A stretch of 64,000 nt of DNA. Origin: Xylogone sp. PMI_703. Taxonomy: Eukaryota > Ascomycota > Leotiomycetes. How positions within the stretch are numbered: the first letter of the stretch is position 1; each line of letters begins with the position of its first letter. Below the pieces are notes generated by a model. The model saw only the letters and a program-made list of their open reading frames with translations. It was not told the origin of the DNA and made no database searches. Position numbers and translations under genes: made by a program. Below are positions 24,154-36,500 of the stretch, in pieces. The stretch lies in NCBI GenBank assembly GCA_021399445.1, contig JAJTUQ010000009.1:947501-1011500 (forward strand), given 5' to 3'.

Positions 24154-24516
24154 ATGTCACAGCACCAGGAGACATTTGTTACGATGGCCCAGGATAGGGT
24201 AATGACTATAGAAGAGAGGTGTATACTTTTCCATCAGCAGGAAGAGCAGCGTCATAGAGATAGGCAGGCCCGGGACGAAGCTGGTATGCAGGCTCTTTTA
24301 CGTCACAAGGAGAGTGTCGAGGCGAAGAAGGTTCAGGAGGCAGAGGAATGTAAGCTTGCGACGCTTAAAGAGAGAGAACAGAAACAGGCATTACGTGATC
24401 AGCAAGATGAACAGCGTCGGAGAGCGCGGCAAGCGCGTGATGAGGCCATTATGGAAGGTATGTTGCGTCAGAAGGCTATTGTCGAGGCTAAGAGAGCTCA
24501 AGGCGCAGAAAACTAG
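24154..24516 (+). CDS. Small charged coiled-coil protein with two internal repeats (hypothetical)
   Basis: A 120-residue frame that is almost entirely charged helix. Two copies of a ~37-residue unit are visible. The first is QEEQRHRDRQARDEAGMQ...ESVEAKKVQEAEE (about residues 29-66). The second is QDEQRRRARQARDEAIME...AIVEAKRAQGAEN (about residues 83-120). They are separated by KLATLKEREQKQALR. There is no signal peptide, membrane segment or Cys/His motif. The start ATG at 24154 is the first in frame. Base composition is normal, unlike the RIPed repeats. It could be a single-exon gene, an exon of a larger one, or the helical part of a dead gene. The repeated protein pattern favours real coding sequence; function is unknown. 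Confidence 0.5.
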   Translation: MSQHQETFVTMAQDRVMTIEERCILFHQQEEQRHRDRQARDEAGMQALLRHKESVEAKKVQEAEECKLATLKEREQKQALRDQQDEQRRRARQARDEAIMEGMLRQKAIVEAKRAQGAEN

Positions 24517-25217
24517 CATACATATTACTCCGGTACTGGTATTTCGAAGGCTTCGTGTGAGCCGCAGGCTAGCACTCTCGTTTCAAAACCAAAACTCGGG
24601 GCTAAGTGGCAGTGAATCTCGATGTTGACAGACTCTTGCCAATATAATCATACGATCCGTGAAAGTTGGCCAGTGTCTGCTTGGCAAGAGAGGATATATA
24701 TAGACGAGCCAAACTAGAAGCACACGGAGGCTGCCATGCCACGCCAGGATTCGTAAACATGTGTGAGCGACCGGTGATCCTGAGGCAACTTGTGGAGAGT
24801 GCCAAGATCAAAACTGTGCGATCAACAATACCTTGTGCTAGGTGACAGCAGTGGGGTGACCTGGCGACTCTAGTTCATAGTTCATCGCTTTTGCAATGCG
24901 CCATCAAATACTAATCTATTCGGCGATTTACATCGACGTACTATCACAAGCTGTGATGGCCTTTGCTTATTTATCAACCTAAGCTTGAGGTGGGATCCTA
25001 ATTTAGTTTGGTAGATATGGTAAAAATGACATGATACCTATAATAAACTTGACCTCCGCTTGTTGCTTGCTGTGAAGATAATACCTCACCTGCTTGAGCT
25101 TAATGTGCAAGAAAGCTTTCATGTTTTGCCGCTTCAAGACTGAATGGATTTAAAGAATGGATCAGTCTCGTCAGGTTGCCATAGATGGGCAGTAGAGTAT
25201 TTTTGGTTGCCGTCACC
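24517..25217. other. Intergenic region upstream of the Pth11-like gene
   Basis: Normal base composition with no supportable ORF. The short minus frame at 24602-24811 has no family resemblance. It should contain the promoter of the receptor gene at 25218, but no classical TATA box is evident. Confidence 0.45.
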
Positions 25218-26377
25218 ATGTCACAAGAGCCTGCCGCTGCAGCACCGCCAGGTGTGGCATCAAATTTGAATAATCCCTCAGGAAATCTGCATTTTTGGTT
25301 AAATATATCTCAATATTTATGCATTCCTATCATTGCAATATTTGTGTTCACACGAATATATGTGAAGATATTCATGTTACATCAATTCTACTCGGAAGAT
25401 TGTATGTGGTCATTGAGACATTCTGGCCTCAATCTGCTGATCATACTAGGGTTATGCCTAATCTCATGGGTACGAATATTCGACTTCCGCTGCGGGGCAT
25501 AGTTATATTTATTATGATGCAGATCCTTGGTACTGCATGGTTCGCTCTTCAGATAGCAAGTATGTCCGGACCCTCTTCTAGATGGATAGATACTCAATAG
25601 TCTTTTGCTGTCAGGCGCCGATACCGGTGGCGGATATCATCAATGGGATGTCTCGAAACAGAATCTGGTCTTATTTTACAAGGTAAGGAAAGAAGAATGT
25701 GGTTATATAAATTCTTGATCTAATTTTATTTTCCTCTCTAGACCAATTATGCCCAAATGGTACTGTATGGGCCCATGATCCTCATGGTTAAACTGTCGAT
25801 CCTTTTTATGCTCGCACGATTTTTCGACCCCTATTACAAATGGGTTATCTTCATATATGTGTTTAGTGCATTATTAACAGCATACACCATCGCCGCAACT
25901 GTATCGAAGATTTGTATCTGCCAACCCATTAGCACCTTTTGGTATGGCGTTGATGTAACACATGGGAGGTGCCTCCAACAGCTCGAGATTTTTCTAACTG
26001 ACACCGTTGTCAGCGTAGTATCTGATATAATAATTCTAATCTTGCCAACAGCGCTGATATCGAAGGTTAACATGGCTTTCAAGAAGAAAGTGAGAGTCGC
26101 GCTTATTCTGGCCGCTGGTGGCCTAGTATGCGTGGTGACTATCGTCCGGCTGGTATGGGTAGTCATCTATCGAAACTCGGCAGACAAAACATGGACAATC
26201 AAACGTATTGACGTGGTCACGAACGCAGAAATCGCCGTCGGAATTATCTGTGCTTGTCTTCCATCCGTTGCCATCCTTGTCGCGCGTGTTAATAAATTTG
26301 TCAGCGCCCGATATGGGTTGGGTGTAGCCAAATCCAGCACTTCTAGCAGGTCTCCAATGTGGACCAGGAAACCTTAA
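25218..26377 (+). CDS. Pth11-like / fungal rhodopsin-domain integral membrane protein, five exons
   Basis: Predicted exons are 25218-25401, 25450-25469, 25523-25559, 25615-25682 and 25742-26377. The four introns are 48, 53, 55 and 59 bp, all GT...AG with CAG or TAG acceptors. They join to 945 nt, 314 residues, with no stop. The start at 25218 has a CACCATG context and is preferred over 25185. Seven hydrophobic stretches follow a short N-terminus. The family marks are SEDW then LCLISW (about 59-68), the loop GGGYHQWDV (about 88-96), ILYGP-like VLYGPMILMVKLSILFMLAR (about 110-130) and a C-terminal helix ending before a Ser-rich tail. Such proteins are candidate G-protein-coupled receptors or orphan membrane proteins; ligand unknown. 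No internal CFEM domain is seen. Base composition is normal and no RIP-type lesion is visible, so it is probably functional. Confidence 0.87.
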
Positions 26378-27004
26378 CATAATTGTCTAGAAAACTAGAC
26401 TGACATTCATGGAATTAATCCGATGGATATGCGTTACCAATGATATTTTATATACTAGATAATTATAATGTGTTGATACCAGTACCTATACACGCTTTGG
26501 TACCAAATCTCCAAGAGTTCCTCGAACTTGTCAAATGCAAAGTCTTTCTAACAATTGAGTTTGTATCATGTTAGCTTTCCCCTTTGACATGAGAAGTTGA
26601 TGTTTTGCTTTTAATTTTCTTATATAGACTATTCTTTAAGAAGAGTGAACGATTCTATGAACTTATACTAAGTTATTAAAGACTTTATTCCTCTTTTTTT
26701 AATCCAGAAGATTATAGCACAAACAGTTTAATTCATTCAATATACTTTAAAGAATACAGAGCTTCATATTAGTATTAACATATAATATTACATAAGGTAA
26801 AAGTTAAAATTAATCTTTTATTTTGAATTCACTATTTTCATCTAAATTTCCCCTTTTTAAGTATTATAATATAATAATATTAAACCATTTTACTTCTTTT
26901 TATTAAAACTTTATTTATGTCTTTAGAACTTAAAAATTTAATAAAATATTTTTATTAATTCTTTTAATCTGATTATTTATTTATTATAAAGATAAAAGAT
27001 TATT
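26378..27004. other. Downstream flank turning AT-rich, no gene
   Basis: From about 26600 the sequence becomes RIP-like. No coding signal. It ends with TTATT at 27000-27004, the left target duplication of Gypsy-B. Confidence 0.5.
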
Positions 27005-27627
27005 TGTCACAACCCCGCAGGGTTGTGACAAACAACCTAAGTATAGGGCCCTTATAGCCATCGCCTTAGTTAAATAAGTATAAATTAAGACAGCTATCAG
27101 GGACCTAGTAATAATATTGTTAGTATTATCACATTACTAATATTAGCAAAAGGATAATACAAGTTCAACATTAATACTATAAAAAGGATTGTACAAGTTA
27201 AAGGGTAATATTACCAAAGTTATAATACTAACCCTTTGGTTGTACTAACTAAATAATAATATTATCAGGAAAATAGTACTACCTTTCTGCTTGTACTAGT
27301 TATTTACTTATATGTATAAAAAGTTAATACTAGCAAATAAATGAGTATATAACAAATAAGACCAGATAAGATCCCTTGGATCCAAGACCGGATAAGATCT
27401 CTTGGATCCAGGACTATAAAAATCCAGGGGAATCTAGTCAACAATATATACTATATAAATAAATAATTTTACAGTAAATAAGAGTCTCGTGCTTAACTTA
27501 ATTGATTTACAGTATATTTACATTTTATAATAATTACCTTAAAACCTTATAAAGATATTCTCTTGCCCTTTACCTTCATTTATCATTTGAGTAATAAATA
27601 ACTTTATACCTTTGTAAGAATGTTACA
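27005..27627 (+). repeat. Gypsy-B 5' LTR (623 bp)
   Basis: TGTCACAACC at the start, GTTACA at the end. Near its start the LTR holds a hairpin CACAACCCCGCAGGGTTGTG. A TATATAAAT box near 27452 and the leader AATAAGAGTCTCGTGCTTAA (about 27476) are shared by the related LTRs. Confidence 0.95.
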
Positions 27628-27656
27628 CTTTGAATACCTTGAAACTCGAAAGTACT

Positions 27657-30600
27657 ATGGCCAGAGAATTATTAGCACCCCCAACTCCTGAAACAGACCA
27701 GAACTAATAACTTAACTTCGTGGAAAAGAAGCTTAAGTTAAGAAAGATCGAGAAATATTATGACAAAAGGATTAAGCTAAAGATATTTCTATTTTAAGTT
27801 TATTCTTACTTATCTTTATACAAATAAACACTCAAGAGTGACTTCGAAAAGATCATTTAGATAATTTCTTACTTTAATAATGAAATATTATAATAAATCC
27901 TTCTGTATACTAAAAATATGGAAAAATATCCACCAGGACATAAGAATAAATAACAGGACATTATTAATATTTTCAAATCCATCGATAACTTTGAAAAAGA
28001 ATTAAAAAGAGTTTTTGGTAATTCTCATAAAACAAATAAAACAGAACAATAATTATATATCCTTAAGTAAACTAGATTTACAACGATATATAATATTAGA
28101 TTCAAGTAATTAAGTAATCTAATTAATTAAGAGAATAAAACTCTTATGTTTTAATATCACAAAAAACTTAAAGAATCAGTCAAAGACGAATTAGTTCGAA
28201 TTAAACCTTACCTGGACATTTTGCTAAAACAAATAAAGGAAGTTAAAGAAATTGATAATTTTCAATATAAATAATATATAAAAAAGAAAAGAAGAATTCT
28301 TTACTCTTCATAGACAAATAAACAAAAAAATTATGTCAATGATCAAGGAGACCTGATAAACTTCGATAAGATCATAAGAAGAAGAAGACAAAGTCTTAAG
28401 AATTGTAACAAAAGATTACTTAAAGGAAAAAACAAGTATAATTTATTTCCTGAGTAATATAAAGAGAAAAGAGAAAAGAAACTCTGTTACAAATATAGAC
28501 AAATTAGATATATTACCCAGGAACATAATAACAAGGACAAAAGAAAGCCAAAGGAGGCCAGGACTATGTCTATAGTATCCTTGGCTGAAAATAACAAATC
28601 TTACAGTTCAGAAGATACTTTATTAATAAAATAAAATAATTCTGACGAGTTACCAGAAGATATTAAAGATTAGTCCATGGACCAGATCTTACGAATTTTT
28701 CTTATAGAAAATCTTACGACAGAAGTTTACTATAATACTAAGAGTATAATATCTTCAGGAGTCTTTTTTCTTATTATTAGTGAGTTAGACATATTAATGT
28801 TTACTGTAAAAAAAGTAGAATAATAAGACTTAAAAACTGTTAACCCTGACAACTTCTCTCTAGAAGAATATTAAGATATTACTGACTTGCTGGACCCATT
28901 TCTCCTAGGACAAATTAGGAGAAAACCAATAATCTATAAAAAGTTTCAAAACAGTTTCAATCAAGTTGACTGGGAATCCCCGAAAGAAAAGGAACATACT
29001 AGAATTTCATTAATATATTCCTCATATATAATGCTTAAAGTATTAAAACTTAACTAAAGAATGGCAAAGAAATCTTTTCGGAAAATTTTCTAAAATTCCG
29101 AACTCTTTAACTACATAAAACGAAAGGATTTTATCACTTAACCTTATTAAACAAATGAGTTATAAGTAAGTGAAAAAATAATATTAGTTAGAATAACTTT
29201 TTACCCTGACGAAAATTATATAAAAACCTAGAGATTAGTCAAAAAAAATATTTTTTAAAATATATTACTCTAATAAAATAGACTTTTTCAGTACAGAATA
29301 TAGAAATTAAGAACAATAATTAAAGTTATATAATCTAATTTCAAAAAAATCATTATCAACAGATTATACTATAATGACCCAGTACCTTACTCTCTAAGAG
29401 AAAATATATAACCACCCTGATAAGACTCCTACACCTGGGTTATATATTATGAAGACCAAGAGAAGATATACTAAGTCAAGAAAGAAATATATCAAGAAAT
29501 AATTTTCTATATAAAGTATCAAAAATAATATTATAATTATAAGATAAGTCATTATTATGAGTTTAATGACAAATAAATATTCCTTAAGAAATATATTAAT
29601 AACCTGTTTAACCTAAGAAAGCTTAAAACAAAGAAAATATTACCTCAGATAACTCAAGAAGAGGAATTCAATATAGAATTCGTTTTTGATGTATTTATAA
29701 CTAATGAAGAAGAAACTATCCAGTTAAATGTTAAGTTTAACAACAAAAACCTTAAAACTTTAGTAAATTCGGAAAACCAGATTAACCTAATCTTGCCACA
29801 AATCATTAAAATAATAGACATACAGACTGAAGTCTATAATCAACTTTTACAAATAACCAACAACTCATTAACAAAAGAAAAAATATTTGCCAAAATTAAA
29901 CCTCTTACTATGAGGATTAAAAATCACCAAGAACAAATCCGGTTTGAAGTTTCTTTCCTTAGAAAAGAAAATATTATCCTAAGACAACCTTGGTTAGAAT
30001 TCTATAACCTAAATATCAACTGGAAAACAAAGAAATTAACATTTAAATATTATTATAGTACTAAACCAAAAAAATGACCTACGTAAGATATTTTTACTAT
30101 TAAACTTACTCAGGATAACCTCCAGAATAAACTGGACATTCTCCCGGAAGAATACCAAGATTATCATGAGTTATTCACTCCATAACCAAAGGACATAATT
30201 TTACTTTTATATAAAGAATGAAATCACAAAATCATTCTCCAGGAAAGTGTAACCCTTTCGTACAGACCCATTTATGGAATAAATCTTACCAGGGATAAGA
30301 TCCTGAAAGAGTGACTAAATAAGCAAACCACGAAGAGTTTCTATAAAGAGTCAAGCTCTTCGTAAGAAGTATCATTAATATAAGTACCAAAACCAGACAA
30401 CCCCAAAGGAAGACCATGTAAAGATTACAGAAATTTAAACAGCAAAATCATAAAAAACAAATATTCATTATCTTATATTAATAATATATAAAACATGTTC
30501 ATTAGAACAAAATATTTCACAAAATTAGACTTCATTATAGGGTTTAACTTAATAAGGATCAAAGAAAGATATAAGCAATATACTGTTATTCGAACCAAAT

Positions 30601-32923
30601 ATAAACTTTATGAACCATTGGTCATACTTTTTGGTTTGACGAATACACTAACAATTATGCAGAAAATGAACAATATAATTTTGAGACTATATTTAGATCA
30701 CTTTATAATAATGTATTTAGATAACATCTTGATTTATTCTAAGACATTAGAAGAACACAGACAGTATATTCGTACTATACTAAAGGTATTGATTAATAAT
30801 GAAATAAAATGTAAGCTGGCTAAGTGTTAGTTTAATATGACAGAAATAAAATTTCTAGATAAAATAATTTCAGACAAAAAATTCCGAATAGACCCGGAGA
30901 AAGTAAGAACCATTAAGGAATAGCTTACTCTAAGAACAGTCAAAGAAGTCCAACAATTTAATAGACTTATTAACTACTATAGATACTATGTAATAAGCTA
31001 TTCAACAAAAACAGGCCCGTTAACAGAATTGACGAAAAAGGATGTACCTTTTGTCTAGGACAAGAAACAAGAAAGAGCCTTCCAAAAAATTAAAAATTAA
31101 TATAATATAAGCAAAATACTAGCCTATACTAATCCCGAAAAACTATACTTACTGGAAACAGATGCCTCGGATAGGGCATTAAGAAGAGTCTTGTCACAAA
31201 AAAACAACAAAAGATGTTAGAGGCCAATAATCTTCCATTCCCGAAAGTTTATTCCAGCAAAGTTAAATTATAACATCTATAATAAGGAACTCTTGGCCAT
31301 TGTAGAGTACTGTGAATACTGAAAGGTTTATTTATGTAACATTAAACATCAGTTTAAAATTCTAACAGATCACAAAAATTTAACAACCTTCACAACTACT
31401 AAAGACTTCAACAGAAGACAAATGTATTAGTATAAAACATTAACATAATACAATTTCAGGATTCGCTATATCCAAAGAACAAAGAATACTAAAGCAGACA
31501 CTTTAAGCAGGCGACCAGACTACATAAAAAGAAGTTCAAAATAAGAACTTATTATATTCAAAAAGGAAAACAACACTTTATGCCTTAATTATACACAAGT
31601 ATTAATAATCACACAGGTTATTAACGAAAAATGGTTAAAAAAGATTAAGTTAATTATTACAGAAGAAAAAGAAATCTCTAAGAATCTTAAGGCTGGTTAA
31701 CTCGAAAATCAGGAATTTCCAAACATTTGGCTAAAGAACAGGAGAATATTCATCCTACCATCAATCGCCCAGGAGTTTATAAAAGAACAACACAAATTAC
31801 TTACACATGATTATCAAAAAATTATAAAGACCAAGAACAAACTATAACAAAAATTCTTTATCTTTAAACTTTAATAAGAAGTCACTAAAGTCATCAATAA
31901 CTACAATATTTGTCATAAGACTAGAACATCAAGAAAGAAGCCTATAGAACAATTAATACTTCTTCAGATATCAGAAAAACCTTAGACTTCTATTTCATAA
32001 GATTTTATCATAAGATTACTCTTATCAAGAAATGTTAATAGACCAAATAAAGATCACTATAACTTAATCTTCATTATAATTAATAAACTTACGAAATATT
32101 CTATTATGTTATTATAGAAAAAAACATAAACAGCCGAGGATTTAGCGGAAATCATAATTTCCAGGGTTATAATAGACTATGACATCCCAGCAGAAATTAT
32201 TTCGGACAAAAACAAGTTTTTTACGTCGAAATTCTAAGAAATAATCTATAAAAAATTAAGTATTAAAAAAAAAATCATTATGAAAGGATAAGCTCAGACA
32301 GATGGTCAGACCAAGTAAGTAAACCAGATTATAGGAGTTTATTTTTATTATTATATAGATTATAAACAGTTAAATTAGAAAGATCTCTTACTAATAACAT
32401 AACTAATATATAATAACATAAAGAGTAAAATTACTAAAGTTATACCTTTCTTTATGAATTATAATTACAAAGCCTAAACCCATTTCATAAAAACAGAAAT
32501 AAAAAACATTTCCAAGATAATTAAATAATAAATAGACAAATTGGAAAAAATCCATAATTACTTAAAGTACAACATCAAATTTGTACAAAAACACATAAAA
32601 AAGTATTATAATCAAAAATATAATATAAAACTTAAACTTAAAAAAAAGAATAAAGTTTATATTATCTACAGATTTATTAAAACAATAAGACTAAACAATA
32701 AATTAAACTAAAAAAAGATTAAATTATACAAAATCAAAAAGAAACTAAAAAATCTGACATATAAACTAAAATTCTTTAATATTATATAAATATACTCAGT
32801 ATTTTATATAATTATATTAGAAAAAGTATTATCAAGATCATTACTAATTCTAGACTTAGAACTAAAATAAGATCCAAATATAGAATAAGAAGTAAAAGAA
32901 ATCCTAGATAATAAGTTAATGAG
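27657..32923 (+). pseudogene. Gypsy-B gag-pol relic (5' part, up to the nested insertion)
   Basis: ATG at 27657 (MARELLAPPTPETDQN) corresponds to the gag start of Gypsy-A at 33561. The degraded zinc knuckle CYKYRQIRYITQEH is near 28490. The protease site reads VNSENQINLIL near 29764, with Asn for the catalytic Asp and Glu for Gly. The open piece 29793-30077 continues through the post-protease region. The RT has YLDNILIYSK at about 30715-30745 (Asp to Asn in YLDD). RNase H reads LLETDASDRALRRVLSQ near 31150 with the catalytic Asp kept. The integrase zinc finger (NICHKTRTSRKKP near 31910) and core (IISDKNKFFTSKF near 32200) are recognisable. It ends in VKEILDNKLM at the Gypsy-A insertion site. 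Stops throughout. Confidence 0.93.
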
Positions 32924-33531
32924 TGTCACAACCTTGCAGGGTTGTAACAAGCGACTTAAAGTACAGGGCCTTTATAGCCGTTGCCTTAATTAAATAAGTA
33001 TAAGATAAGATGGCTACCAGAGTCCTGGTTATGGTATTACTAATATTATCGTATTACTAATACTAGCAAAAAGATAGTACAAATTCAATACTAATATTAT
33101 AAAAAGGGTTGTACAAGCTAAAGGATAGTACTATCGGAATTATAGTACTAACCTTTTGGTTGTACTAGTTAAGTAATAATATTATCGGAGAAATAATACT
33201 ACCTTTCCACTTATGCTAGCGATTTGTTTGTATGTGCAAAAAGTTAATACTAGTGATTAAACAAGTACTTAGATTAGATAAGCAAATCCCATGGATCCCA
33301 TGGATCTCAGGAGGATCGATGGGATTAATGAGACTCGGAGGAAATTCATTCTTTATATAAGTAGATAAAACTTACAATAAATAAGAGTTTCGTGCTCAAC
33401 TTAATTGATTTACAGTATACCTGCATTTCATAGTAACTACCCTAAAAGCTTTATGAAGCTATTCTCTTGCCTTTTACCTTCATCTATTATTTGAGTGATA
33501 AATAACCCTATACTCTTGTAAGAATGTTACA
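32924..33531 (+). repeat. Gypsy-A 5' LTR (608 bp)
   Basis: TGTCACAACC start, GTTACA end. It contains TTTATATAAG (33351-33360) and the presumed transcript start region GAGTTTCGTGCTCAAC (33385-33400). Confidence 0.95.
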
Positions 33532-33551
33532 CTTTAAGCACCTCGAAACTC
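33532..33551 (+). promoter_or_regulatory. Gypsy-A primer-binding region, possible self-priming site
   Basis: The bases after the 5' LTR do not start with TGG and do not look like a tRNA 3'-end complement. They contain TTAAGCAC and CGAAACTC, which are complementary to GTGCTTAA (GTGCTCAA in this LTR copy) and GAGTTTCG at the presumed transcript start in the LTR. Tf1/sushi-type chromoviruses prime from the 5' end of their own RNA. This arrangement is consistent with that. Confidence 0.45.
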
Positions 33552-33560
33552 GAAGATACC

Positions 33561-36500
33561 ATGGCCGGAGAATCTTCAGACTTAGTTCTCAAGCCAGAAG
33601 AACAAGGTAACTTTAACCTGGAGGAACAAGATACTTTAATGCGAGAACAGGAAGTGGAAAGAACCCCAAAGGTAGGCTTGCCCATGAGGTTCAAGGGTGA
33701 ACGAAGCAAGTTCAAAGTCTTCAAAATGCAAGCTACCCTGTACCTGTTCTTTAATAAGGATCGGTTTGCTGATGACGTCAACCGGATCCTTTGGATTGCC
33801 TCTTACCTAGAAAAAACTGCCTTTGATTAAATAAGACCTTATCTTGAAAACTATTTATTTACGACAGACAAGATTCATTGTTAGATCTTCACAAAATAAT
33901 TGTTTAAGTCCGTTGAAGATTTTTAAAGAGAAATCATACTTGTTTTCGGTGATATCGATGAAGTGGCCGATGTTAAAAGAAAAGTACACAACATCTGACA
34001 AAAGGGCTCGGCCTCTCACCATACAACAGAATTCAGAAGATACGCTGTCCTTATGATTTATAATGATGAAAACTTAAAAAATACCTTTTATAATAGCTTC
34101 AAGGAAAAAGTAAAGGACGACATTACCCGACTCGACGAAAGGCCTAAGACCCTGAGCAATATGATCTATAAAGCTGTTCAGTTTGATAACTGACATTATA
34201 AACATAAGCTAGAAAAAAGGGCTTTCTCTGACAAAAAAGAGCACAAAGGATCTCATAAGAAAGAAATAGTAGATGTGAAAGCACTCACGGGAAGTAAAAA
34301 GAACAGGAAATCGAACATCAAAAGAAAAAGAAAAAAGAAGTTCAATTTTACTCTTGAGCAATATAAAGAACGAAGAGAGAAAAACCTTTGTTTTAGGTGT
34401 AGCCAGGCAGGATACAGAGCCTCGGAGTATAATGACAAGGACAAAGGAAAGTCTAAAGAAGTCAAGATTGTATTAATGATGTACTCAGACAGTTCAGTGG
34501 AGAATCTGTTCTTAGACTTTAACAACTCAGATTATATTCCTGAGAATGTTAGAGATTAGTCGGTGGACCAGATTTTTCGAGCTTTTCCGACGGAAGATTT
34601 TACTACAGAAGTTTACTATAACGCCAGGAGTTTAACATCTTCAAGAGTTTTCTCTCTTACTGTGAGTGAGTTAAATGTATTAATGTCTGCCGTGGAGGAA
34701 ATGGAACGACAGGGCTTAAAAACTGCTAACCCCGATAACTTCTCTCCAGAAGAATATTGGGATACTACTAACCTGCCGGATCCTTTCCTCCCAGGACAAA
34801 TTGGGGGAGAACCAATGATCCGTGAAGAATTTCAAGACAGATTCCACTAAGTCAGAATCGAAATAGACGTTAATGAATCAGTGTTCAGTGCTATATTATA
34901 GAACTCTCTAAAAGGAAAGGAATATGCTAAGATTTTATCAGTGTATTCCCCATACACAATACCCAAGACATTGGAACCTAACCAAAGAATGGTAAAGGAA
35001 TCTTTTCGGAAAGTCTTCTGAAGTTCCGAGCTCTTTAACCATATAGAGTGAAAAGATTTTATTGCTTAACCTTATTAAACAAATGAGCCATAAGTAGGTG
35101 AAAGAATGATATTGGTTAGAATAGTTCTTTACCCTGATAGAAGTTATGTAAAAACTTAGAGATTAGTCGAAAGAAATATTCTTTAGGATATGTTACTTTA
35201 GCGAGATAAACTTCTTCAGTACGGAATATGGAAATTAGAAACCGTAGTTAAGGTCATGTGGTCCAACTTCGAAAAAATCATTATCAGCAAATTGTACTAC
35301 GATGACCCAGTATCTTATTCTCTGGGAGAAAATATATGACTACCTCGACAAGACTTTTATACCTAGGTTGTGTACCATAAAGACCAAGAGAAGATGTATT
35401 AGACTAAGAAAAAAATATGTCAAAAAACGATTTTCTATACAAAGTATCAAGAGTAATATTATGGCTATAGGATAGGCTATTATTATAAGTTTAACGACGA
35501 ATAGATACTCCCTAAAAAGCATGTTGACAACCTGTTTAACCTGAGAAAGCCTAGAGCAAAGAAAGTACTGCCTCAGATGACTCGAGAAAAGGAATTCAAT
35601 ACAGAATTCGCTTCTGATATGTTTATGGCTGACGAAGGAGACGTCATCTGGTTAAATGTTAAGTTTAGTAACGGAAACTTTAGAACCTTAGTGGATTCGG
35701 GAAACCAGATTAACCTAATCTCATCACGAACTGTTAGGACAATAGACATATAGACTAAAGTCTATAATTAGCCTCTACGAATAACTGACAGCTCATTGGC
35801 AAAAGAAGAAATGTTCACTAGAACTAAACTGCTTATCATGAGGATTGGAAACTACCAAGAACAAATCTGGTTTAAGGTTTTCTCCCTTAGAAAAGAAGAT
35901 ATTATTCTGGGATAACCTTGGTTAGAATTCTATGACCCAAACATTAACTAAAAAACAAAGAAATTGATATTTAAATGTTACTATGGCGTTAGACCAAAGG
36001 AATAACTTGCGTAAGATGTTTTTGCTGTTAAACTTACTCAGGATAATTTCTAGAATAAATTAGACGTTCTCCTGGAAAAATATTAAGATTATCATAAGTT
36101 ATTTACTCTGTGACCAAAAGATACAGCTTTATCTTTACACAAAGAATAAGACCACGAAATCATTCTCTAGGAAAGTACAACCTCTTCATATGGACCTATT
36201 TATGGAACGAATCCTGCCAAGGATGAGATCCTGAGGGAATGACTGGATGAACAGACCGCGAAGAGCTTCTACAGAGAGTCAAGCTCTTCGTGAAAAGCGT
36301 TATTAATATGAGTACTAAAACCAGACGACCCCCGAGGAAGATTATATAAAGATTACAGAAATTTAAACAGTAAAATCATAAAAAACAGATACCCATTATC
36401 TTATATTAACGGTATACGAGATATACTCATTAAAGTTAAATATTTCACGAAATTAGACTTCGCCACAAGGTTCAACTTGATAAGGATCAAGGAGGGACAT

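Noticed and set aside
25295..25600. 101-codon plus-strand frame as a separate gene
   Set aside because: Runs through introns 1-3 of the Pth11-like gene; only its RIP-free exon 3 part is coding, in the spliced model.
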